This document shows positions 31,571 to 37,172 of a stretch of DNA of 37,172 bases, one piece after another (position 1 is the first letter of the stretch; each line of letters begins with the position of its first letter). The stretch is from an uncultured Clostridia bacterium (GTDB taxonomy: Bacteria; Bacillota; Clostridia; Lachnospirales; CAG-274). A program made the translations under genes and the position numbers. The notes below the pieces were generated by a model. The model saw nothing but the letters and a program-made list of their open reading frames with translations. It was not told the origin of the DNA and searched no databases. The stretch lies in the NCBI GenBank assembly GCA_947630725.1, contig CANRIS010000024.1:1-37172 (forward strand), read 5' to 3'.

Positions 31571-32959
31571 CGTACCGGCGGGAGGATATTCTTCTTTTTC
31601 GAGATTTTCAAATCTTGTATACATACTCAGCCATTTGAGCATAATTGTGCCTACGGATCCGTTTCTGTGTTTTGCTATTATGACTTCAGCCTTGCCCTTT
31701 GTTTCGGTGTTTTCGGGTTCATAATACTCCTGACGATAAAGAAAGCATACTATGTCGGCGTCCTGCTCTATTGCGCCGGAATCACGCAGATCGCTCAGCA
31801 TGGGTCTTTTGTCCTTTCTCGATTCGTTCGCACGGCTGAGCTGCGACAGAGCGATAACAGGAACGTCAAGCTCCTTCGCTATCTGCTTGAGAGCCTTTGA
31901 TATGGAGGCCACCTCATTCTGCATAGAGTCGTTTCTGCGGTGCTGGTCATCGTTTACGGACATAAGCTGAAGATAGTCAATGACTATAAGTCCGAGACCC
32001 TGTTCGAGCTTAAGCTTTCGGCACTTTGCCCTTATGTCGGAGGGTTTTATGGAGGTGTCGTCTATATAGATGGGAGCCTGTGAGATCTCGCCTATGGCGC
32101 TCAGAATGCTCTCCCAGTCCTTGTTTTCGAGCCTGCCTGTTTTAAGTCTGCTTGCGTCCACTCTGGCCTCGCTGCTTATAAAGCGGTTTACAAGCTGAAC
32201 GGCTGACATTTCAAGACTGAAAAGCGCCGTGGGAATGTTTTTTTTCACCGATGCATATTGGGCTATATTGAGGGCAAAGGAGGTTTTTCCCATAGAGGGA
32301 CGAGCCGCAATAAGTATAAGGTCGGAGTTCTGCAAGCCTGCCGTAATGTTGTCAAAATCAATAAATCCCGTAGGTATGCCCGTTATCCGTGATTTTTTCT
32401 TGCTTGCCTCTTCGATAGCTGAGACGGAGTCGCTTATAAGCTCCCTTATGGGTATAAAATCCTCGCTGCGTCTGTCCGTCACGATGTCATAAATTTTCTT
32501 TTCGGCGTGGTCGAGAATAACGTCTGCGGGACTTCTGCCCTCATAGCCTTCTTCGGAGATCTCTCCTCCCGCCTTTATGAGCCGTCTCAGCAGAGCCTTT
32601 TCGGAGACTATGCGGCTGTATTTTCCGCAGTTTGCGCTGGTAGCCACAATATCCACAAGGCCTATGAGATATTCTGTTCCGCCGCATTTTTCGAGCAGAC
32701 CCTTTTCCTCCAGACGATTTTTCACCGTGATAATGTCCACAGGCTCGCCTGCGTTCCAAAGCTCCTGTATAGCCGAAAAAATTTCTCTGTTGTCGTGACG
32801 ATAAAAATCCGAGGCTCTGAGTATATCCACAGCAGCCCTTATGCCGTCTGCATCAAAAAGCATACACCCCAGAACAGCCTGTTCAGCGTCAGTGTCGTGA
32901 GGCGGTATCCTCTTTATAACAATATTTTCGTTGTTATTGTTTGTGTTTTCATCTGCCAT
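31562..32959 (-). CDS. dnaB: Replicative DNA helicase DnaB
   Basis: 465 residues. The N-terminal domain (PHDTDAEQAVLGCMLFDADGI) binds primase. The RecA-like C-terminal half has Walker A ARPSMGKTSFALN (about 219-231), Walker B LIVIDYLQLM and the DRDSGAIEQDAD-like motif DLRDSGAIEQDADIV with its arginine finger region. It is the ring helicase of the chromosomal replication fork. It lies about 50 bases after rplI in the Firmicute order gdpP-rplI-dnaB. No intein or phage-like alteration is visible, so it is the host gene. Confidence 0.96.
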   Translation of the reverse strand: MADENTNNNNENIVIKRIPPHDTDAEQAVLGCMLFDADGIRAAVDILRASDFYRHDNREIFSAIQELWNAGEPVDIITVKNRLEEKGLLEKCGGTEYLIGLVDIVATSANCGKYSRIVSEKALLRRLIKAGGEISEEGYEGRSPADVILDHAEKKIYDIVTDRRSEDFIPIRELISDSVSAIEEASKKKSRITGIPTGFIDFDNITAGLQNSDLILIAARPSMGKTSFALNIAQYASVKKNIPTALFSLEMSAVQLVNRFISSEARVDASRLKTGRLENKDWESILSAIGEISQAPIYIDDTSIKPSDIRAKCRKLKLEQGLGLIVIDYLQLMSVNDDQHRRNDSMQNEVASISKALKQIAKELDVPVIALSQLSRANESRKDKRPMLSDLRDSGAIEQDADIVCFLYRQEYYEPENTETKGKAEVIIAKHRNGSVGTIMLKWLSMYTRFENLEKEEYPPAGTDI

Positions 32960-33007
32960 ATTAAATACCCTGAAAATTTCTGATAGCCGATAACCGATAA
33001 AAATATT

Positions 33008-33448
33008 TTATTCTATGATAAGTCTGAGGGAGGCGCTTACTCTTGTGTGGAGCTTTACGGATACCTGCGTTTCGCCTACGGTCTTTATAGGCTCCGAAAT
33101 AACTATCTTGCGCCTGTCTATTTCAATACCCGTCTGCTGCTTAAGAGCCTGAGCGATCTCCTTGCCCGTTACGGCGCCGAAGATCTTGCCGCTCACTCCC
33201 GATTTTACGGAGATTTTTACCACAATGGTCTCAAGCTTTTCGCCGAGAGCCTTTGCCTCCTCATATTCGGCCTCAAGCTTTGCCTCGGTGGCCTTGTTCT
33301 TTTTGTCGAGGGCGTTCATATTTCCCTTTGTGGCCTCTACGGCAAGATTTTTGGGAAAGAGATGATTTCTTGCATAGCCGTCACTGGCGTTTATTATCTG
33401 TCCTTTTTTGCCTACGTTTTTAACATCGGCAGTCAAAATAACCTTCAT
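33008..33448 (-). CDS. rplI: 50S ribosomal protein L9
   Basis: 146 residues, normal for L9. [20 protein letters not shown] and [18 protein letters not shown] form the N-terminal rRNA-binding domain. A long helix ([20 protein letters not shown]) links to the C-terminal domain. L9 binds 23S rRNA near the L1 stalk and aids frame fidelity. It starts one base after the gdpP stop, so the two are translationally coupled. Confidence 0.97.
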   Translation of the reverse strand: MKVILTADVKNVGKKGQIINASDGYARNHLFPKNLAVEATKGNMNALDKKNKATEAKLEAEYEEAKALGEKLETIVVKISVKSGVSGKIFGAVTGKEIAQALKQQTGIEIDRRKIVISEPIKTVGETQVSVKLHTRVSASLRLIIE

Positions 33449-33449
33449 T

Positions 33450-35159
33450 TCAGTTTTCCTCCTTTAAATACTCGTTTATCTTTTCGGTGAGAATTTCTTC
33501 CGCGCGGTCATAGTCGGCGGCCTCTATCTGACAGGCTGCCGTTTCAAAATGTCCTCCTCCGCCGAGCTTTTCGGCTATAAGGCTGACGTTTATTTTTCCG
33601 AGACTTCGCATACTTATATTTATATAGCCGTCCTTTTTTGCCATTACAAACGAGGCGTCTATATCTGAAATTTTGAGCAGCTCGTCCGCCGCCGTTGCCG
33701 CCGTCAGAAGGGGATCGTCACAGTCGGAGCCGCAGAAAGCCACAGCCATATTTCCGTTTATAAGGCGGCAGTTTCTGATGGCTTCGAGCCTGTCGAAGTA
33801 TGTCTTTTTTGATTCCTTGAACATAAGCTTGACCCTTATTGTGTCGGCTCCGTGTTTTTTGAGATAAGACGCAGCCTCAAAGGTCTGAACGCTTGTTTTC
33901 AATGTGAAATTTTTTGTATCCAGCATTATCCCCGACAGCAGAGCGTCAGCCTCCAGAGGCGAAAGCCTGAATTTTTTGTTCATATAATTGAGCATTTCGC
34001 ATATAAGCTCGCTTGCGGACGAAGCCTTTGATTCAAGATAAGAAAGCACATAGCCCGAAACGGCTCCCGGTGCTTTTCTGTGGTGGTCGAACACCACTAA
34101 CTTTTTCGCCATTGATATGAGCCTGCCGTTTTCACTGTAGGAGGCTAAGTGACAGTCTACCAGTATGAGCAGCGTGCGGTCGTTTATGAGCTTTTCGGCA
34201 TCTTCGGGCGACACGAACCTTTCCTTATAGGTCTTGTCCTCCGAAAGTCTTTCATAGAGAGGGGATACCGCTGAGGATACGTTCCCCAATACGATGCTGA
34301 AAGGGCGGTTGAATGTTTTGGCTATTTTCGCTATGCCCACGCAGGCTCCGAGACTGTCGAAGTCGGCGTTTTTATGCCCCATAACGATGACATTTCGGCA
34401 CTCGCTCATAAGATCCTGAAGGGCGTAGGCCTTGGCTCTTGCCCTTACTCTTGAATTGCCCGTTGTGGACGAGACCTTTCCCCCGAAAAACTCATAGTTT
34501 TCGCCGTTTTTGATTATGGCCTGATCTCCTCCTCGGCTCAGTGACAGCTCAACGGCTGTTTTTGCAAAGTCCAGAGACTCTTTGAGGGTTTTTCCTCCCA
34601 CGCCTGCGCCTATGCTCAGGGTGATGTTCTGCTGTTCTCCCACATCGGTGCTTTTTATGCTTTCAAGAATCGAAAACTTGTTTTCCCGACAGCGCCTGAG
34701 AAGATCGCCGCTTAAAAAGAAAAGATATTTGTCGCTTTCAAATCTGCGGACGATACCTCCCGAGCTTTGAAAATAGTCGGAAATTTTGTTGTCTATTATG
34801 ACCCTTATGACACCCTGGCGTTTTTCTTCTATGTTGTCAAGAATGTCCGAGAGGTTGTCTATAAATATAAGCCCCACGGCGATCTCGGCAGACGTATTTT
34901 TCATAAGGGCTGCGCTGTCAAAAAAGACCTCGGTTCCCTCCTGTTTTTTCACGCTTGTGAGCATATAGGGAGAACCCTTGATCGTGCATATCTGCTTGTT
35001 TTTGTTTATATCAAGCTCCGGGGTCAGATCCTTAAGATTTAAAAGCCTTATTTCGTGTCTGTCCTCCAAAAAGGCTTCCGAAAATTTTTCGTTTGACTGT
35101 ATGACGTTCAGATCACTGTCAACAAGTACCCACGGAAAGGGAATGCCGTTCATATCCAT
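33450..35159 (-). CDS. gdpP: GdpP-type DHH/DHHA1 cyclic-di-AMP phosphodiesterase lacking membrane helices
   Basis: 569 residues. A PAS-like N-terminal part ([20 protein letters not shown]) is followed by a degenerate GGDEF domain (about 85-220, with SGDLL in place of the active motif), then DHH ([12 protein letters not shown], Asp266 and Asp268; [20 protein letters not shown]) and DHHA1 ([13 protein letters not shown]). The phosphodiesterase ligands are intact, so it should break down c-di-AMP. Standard GdpP has about 650 residues with two N-terminal membrane helices. These are missing here, and an in-frame TAA about 40 bases upstream excludes a longer start. The product should therefore be soluble. 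It is the first of the gdpP-rplI-dnaB set. Confidence 0.9.
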   Translation of the reverse strand: MDMNGIPFPWVLVDSDLNVIQSNEKFSEAFLEDRHEIRLLNLKDLTPELDINKNKQICTIKGSPYMLTSVKKQEGTEVFFDSAALMKNTSAEIAVGLIFIDNLSDILDNIEEKRQGVIRVIIDNKISDYFQSSGGIVRRFESDKYLFFLSGDLLRRCRENKFSILESIKSTDVGEQQNITLSIGAGVGGKTLKESLDFAKTAVELSLSRGGDQAIIKNGENYEFFGGKVSSTTGNSRVRARAKAYALQDLMSECRNVIVMGHKNADFDSLGACVGIAKIAKTFNRPFSIVLGNVSSAVSPLYERLSEDKTYKERFVSPEDAEKLINDRTLLILVDCHLASYSENGRLISMAKKLVVFDHHRKAPGAVSGYVLSYLESKASSASELICEMLNYMNKKFRLSPLEADALLSGIMLDTKNFTLKTSVQTFEAASYLKKHGADTIRVKLMFKESKKTYFDRLEAIRNCRLINGNMAVAFCGSDCDDPLLTAATAADELLKISDIDASFVMAKKDGYINISMRSLGKINVSLIAEKLGGGGHFETAACQIEAADYDRAEEILTEKINEYLKEEN

Positions 35160-35217
35160 ATAATTACCTGCCTTATATACAAATTGAAAAAAGCTTTATA
35201 CTTTATACGATCATTCC

Positions 35218-36042
35218 TCATTGTCTGAGGTCATAAACATTGTAGCTGCCCAGCAGCTTGAAAAATGAGGTCTTGCGCCTGACCATTGTCATTGCATCCT
35301 CTATGTCCTTTTTGTCGCCGTTTTCGAGATCCACAAAAAAGACATATTCTTCGGGGCGATTGCGCATAGGACGAGAAAGTATTTTCGTCATATTTACATC
35401 ATATATCGAAAATATGCTCAGTATCTTGAAAAGGTTGCCCGGTTCGTTAAGTACCGAAAAGGCAATGGTGGTCTTTTGGGCGCCCCTGTCGGGATCTGCC
35501 TTTTTGGGAGACACCAGAGCGAAGATAGTAAAGTTTTTGTCGTCGTTTTCTATATGCTCTCTGAGAACGTCAAGTCCGTAGAGAGGCGCCGAGAGCTTGT
35601 TGCCTATTGCAGCCAGCTTTTCGTCCGACTCGGACACAAGGCGCATAGCCTCTGCGGTGGAAGAGACCGACACGGTTTCGGCAAAGGGAAGCTTTTTTCG
35701 CAAAAAGTCCGAACACTGAGCAAAGGGCTGAGTGTGTGAGAGAACCTTTGTTATCTCTTCGAGTGAGGTGTCGCTTTTTGCCACAAGGCTTTCGCTTATG
35801 GGGAGATTGAGCTGAGCCTTTATGGGCATATCAAAGTCGAATATAAGGGAATCCAGAGCGGTATTTACAGACCCCTCGGTGGAATTTTCTATAGGGACTA
35901 CGGCGTAGTCCACTTCTCCGTTTTTTGCCGCAAGAAGGGCATTGTAGATAGAAGAATATGGTATTGTTTCGTTATTTTTTGCAAAAAAAGCGGCAGCGCT
36001 GTGAGAAAATGTACCCTTGGGACCCAAAAAGCCGTATTTCAT
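35218..36042 (-). CDS. pheA: Prephenate dehydratase with ACT domain
   Basis: 274 residues. I start at the second Met because GGAGG lies 8 bases upstream; the earlier ATG at 36066 precedes that site. The MKYGFLGPKGTFSHSAA, VDYAVVPIENSTEGSVN and FAQCSDFL motifs mark the catalytic domain. An ACT domain follows (NEPGNLFKILSIFSIYDVNM, ILSRPMRNRPEEYVFFVDL) for phenylalanine feedback. The usual active-site TRF motif reads TIF here (KNFTIFALV), and GAL in the ACT domain reads GNL. The enzyme converts prephenate to phenylpyruvate. It is the first gene after the promoter and may share a transcript with gdpP 58 bases away. Confidence 0.92.
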   Translation of the reverse strand: MKYGFLGPKGTFSHSAAAFFAKNNETIPYSSIYNALLAAKNGEVDYAVVPIENSTEGSVNTALDSLIFDFDMPIKAQLNLPISESLVAKSDTSLEEITKVLSHTQPFAQCSDFLRKKLPFAETVSVSSTAEAMRLVSESDEKLAAIGNKLSAPLYGLDVLREHIENDDKNFTIFALVSPKKADPDRGAQKTTIAFSVLNEPGNLFKILSIFSIYDVNMTKILSRPMRNRPEEYVFFVDLENGDKKDIEDAMTMVRRKTSFFKLLGSYNVYDLRQ

Positions 36043-36090
36043 TGGCTTCACCTCCGAAATTTCCATAAATGTTTTCTGAATGTTCTCTTT

Positions 36091-36119
36091 ATTTTATCAC
36101 AAGTGAGGCGGCATTTCAA
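36091..36119 (-). promoter_or_regulatory. Promoter of the pheA-gdpP-rplI-dnaB operon
   Basis: On the - strand TTGAAA (36114-36119) and TAAAAT (36091-36096) are 17 bases apart, about 50 bases upstream of pheA. No leader peptide or terminator-type attenuator fits in the short leader. Confidence 0.7.
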
Positions 36120-36342
36120 TAATTTGTTGACAATAAAATTTATCTGTGACGACAAAGTATAAAAAAATCTAATAAATATAAAAAATATATTATAAATAAC
36201 GTGATAGTATTAAAAAAATAATACAATTTGTATTAATTAAAGGGCTGAAAATACTTATTGTTATTATAAATACGAACATTATAATAATTTTTTATCTGAT
36301 TGTATATTTAAAAATATATACAATGTGATATAATTAACTTGT
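36120..36342. other. AT-rich intergenic region between divergent genes
   Basis: No gene is visible. An AT-rich palindrome, TTGTATAT...ATATACAA, lies at 36300-36323, and an extended -10 element TGATATAAT at 36326-36334 probably drives the small gene to the right. Confidence 0.5.
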
Positions 36343-36367
36343 CGGAGGGACTTGGGTCTTTCCGATA
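36343..36367 (+). promoter_or_regulatory. Stem-loop in the leader of the DUF6514-like gene
   Basis: TCGGAGGGAC and GGTCTTTCCGA fold into a 10-bp stem with two G-U pairs and a 4-base loop, starting about 9 bases after the extended -10 element. It may stabilise the mRNA or act in control. There is a 90-base gap to the start codon. Confidence 0.4.
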
Positions 36368-36460
36368 AAAAAGGAAAAAGAAAAACAGCCGATACAGAAT
36401 TTTATAAATATGCAGAAAAAATTTTTCGGTATCGGTACGAAAGGAGAAAGAGGAGAAAAG

Positions 36461-36718
36461 ATGAGAGAGTTAACTGAAGAAACCGTACATATCGAAAATA
36501 TGGGTATCGAAATAAGATACGGATTTCTTGTGGGAAATGTCGATGGAAAGGAGGTATACGGCCTTTCTGCCGGCCTCTGCGAAAACGGAAGCCCCATAAC
36601 AAAAGCGGAAGTCTCCATAGGCGATGATATTGCGAAAGCCATAAAGCTTTATGGAATACTCATCAAACACAAGGTCACTCCCATCGATCTTGAATATGTG
36701 ATTGAAGATCTTGTCTGA
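36461..36718 (+). CDS. Small conserved protein, DUF6514-like
   Basis: 85 residues from the ATG at 36461, with GGAGAAAAG before it; an earlier in-frame ATG (36410) has no site. The protein looks like one small alpha/beta domain: IENMGIEIRYGFLVGNVDGKE, YGLSAGLCE, then SIGDDIAKAIKLYGILIKH and a final PIDLEYVIEDLV. The YGI..., D...A...L and ...L..VIED.. layout recalls DUF6514, a family of unknown function in Clostridia. Assignment is tentative. It is a single gene with its own leader. Confidence 0.6.
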   Translation: MRELTEETVHIENMGIEIRYGFLVGNVDGKEVYGLSAGLCENGSPITKAEVSIGDDIAKAIKLYGILIKHKVTPIDLEYVIEDLV

Positions 36719-36737
36719 AAAACAAGTCGGGTCAACG

Positions 36738-36795
36738 ATATTCGTACTCTGCCTGCGCCAAAGCGGACAAAACAGGCGCGGCGGAGTACGAATAT
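36738..36795. repeat. Long palindromic stem-loop
   Basis: ATATTCGTACTC (36738-36749) pairs perfectly with GAGTACGAATAT (36784-36795). An inner GCGCC/GGCGC stem (36755-36759 and 36775-36779) continues it around a 15-base loop. No T run follows, so it is not a classical terminator. It may end the DUF6514-like mRNA or be a repeat. Confidence 0.65.
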
Positions 36796-36847
36796 TACTG
36801 ACTGCCGGGATCATATCCAAAGATATTTACGTTTTTACATAAGTTTT

Positions 36848-36873
36848 CAGCGTGTCGAAAAGCCGACACGCTG
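36848..36873. repeat. 10-bp hairpin sharing a 15-mer with the 24374 terminator
   Basis: CAGCGTGTCG and CGACACGCTG pair around AAAAGC. The sequence AAAAGCCGACACGCT at 36858-36872 also occurs at 24374-24388, in the left arm of the terminator there. Confidence 0.5.
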
Positions 36874-36998
36874 TTATCAAAATGCAGTCGTATTTTGATG
36901 AGGCCAAATATGGATGCCGGAAAAATAAGCGACTTCATTTGGATATAGGACAGGCAAAGCTTACGCTCAGTGCTTTTCGGGCAATCCAAGATTGTCAA

Positions 36999-37037
36999 AC
37001 AACCTCTGTTCCAAGTCCCGGAACAGGGGTTGTTTTT
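36999..37037 (+). terminator. Intrinsic terminator
   Basis: ACAACCTCTGTTCC and GGAACAGGGGTTGT form a 14-bp stem (one C-T mismatch or wobble zone) with loop AAGTCCC and end in TTTTT. It protects the following mobile element from transcription, or ends an upstream RNA. Confidence 0.8.
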
Positions 37038-37044
37038 GTGCAGT

Positions 37045-37172
37045 AAAGTAAAAAGATAAACCACCTGCTATGCAGGTGGAGCCCAAGAGCTTAATCTACA
37101 AGCAAAAAGCCTCCTGTGCTAAAATAGTAGTGAGTACGACTTCACACCAAAGAAGCAAGGAGGTAAGAAGAT
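37045..37172 (+). mobile_element. Left end of an IS200/IS605-like element (partial)
   Basis: The hairpin CCACCTGC-TAT-GCAGGTGG (37061-37079) followed by AGCCCAAGAGCTT is the type of subterminal structure that Y1 transposases (TnpA) recognise. The window then runs through about 90 non-coding bases to AAGGAGG at 37159-37165, so a start codon would fall just past the window edge. The transposase itself is not in view, so the assignment rests on the hairpin and layout only. Confidence 0.5.

Larger units (their letters stand above)
36719..37039. other. Non-coding region with several hairpins
   Basis: No credible gene is seen; a 64-codon frame at 36852-37046 has no ribosome-binding site and crosses two hairpins. 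The stretch holds a long stem-loop (36738-36795), a 10-bp hairpin (36848-36873) and a terminator (36999-37037). Confidence 0.55.

Noticed and set aside
36852-37046. 64-codon ORF near the right end
   Set aside because: It crosses a hairpin and a terminator and has no ribosome-binding site.

Overview
The window looks like chromosomal DNA of a strictly anaerobic, moderately AT-rich member of the Clostridia (Firmicutes), probably near the Oscillospiraceae/Ruminococcaceae. The support is a HydE-type [FeFe]-hydrogenase maturase, a 2[4Fe-4S] ferredoxin, a Csp-like subtilase, the Firmicute order gdpP-rplI-dnaB, Gram-positive -35/-10 promoters, strong Shine-Dalgarno sites and heavy use of AGA/AGG and ATA codons. 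The family assignment is inference.

Left part (1-9.2 kb): tRNA-Trp; a DUF262/DUF1524 (GmrSD-like) defence protein with two tiny flanking ORFs; a 1.5 kb non-coding stretch with a probable structured RNA and a repeat remnant; hydE from a consensus promoter; a D-2-hydroxyacid dehydrogenase; an array of four hairpins; a PLP aminotransferase; an AEC-family permease; and rpsT with its own promoter and terminator.

Centre (9.3-24.3 kb): a complete-looking head-plus-contractile-tail gene set of the PBSX/skin (Xkd/Yqb) type, all on the + strand. Order: ribbon-helix-helix protein, small and large terminase, portal, GP20 scaffold, major capsid, connector proteins, tail terminator, YqzN/YkzM-like protein, sheath, tube, two homologous tail chaperones, hub (XkdQ), DUF2577 (XkdR), a very short putative tape measure, LysM protein (XkdP), XkdS, baseplate J (XkdT), XkdU and a DUF6809-like protein. 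I see no integrase, excisionase, replication gene, holin, endolysin, tail fibre, phage repressor or att repeat. The set lies between housekeeping genes and has host-like codon use. It makes sense as a domesticated DNA-packaging particle, and I flag it as a gene-transfer-agent candidate. Its tape measure is tiny, and the hub and XkdR genes are displaced relative to PBSX order.

Right part (24.3-37.2 kb): a bidirectional terminator separates the phage-like operon from a convergent rsmF-like methyltransferase gene. Then come a CxxC flavoprotein and a Csp-like S8 protease (+), the pmbA/tldD pair (-), a ferredoxin (+), and a - strand operon pheA-gdpP-rplI-dnaB from a good promoter upstream of pheA. 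The gdpP product lacks the usual membrane helices, and pheA has an altered TRF motif. A small DUF6514-like gene reads the other way, and the window ends in what looks like the left end of an IS200/IS605-type element.

Repeats: two multi-hairpin elements share an outer GGGCGGCG...CGCCGCCC frame and GAA/GCA loops; one sits inside the phage-like operon and forms the last codons of the portal gene. A second family with AAGGCAATAcCGCA ends occurs near 4.0 and 24.3 kb.
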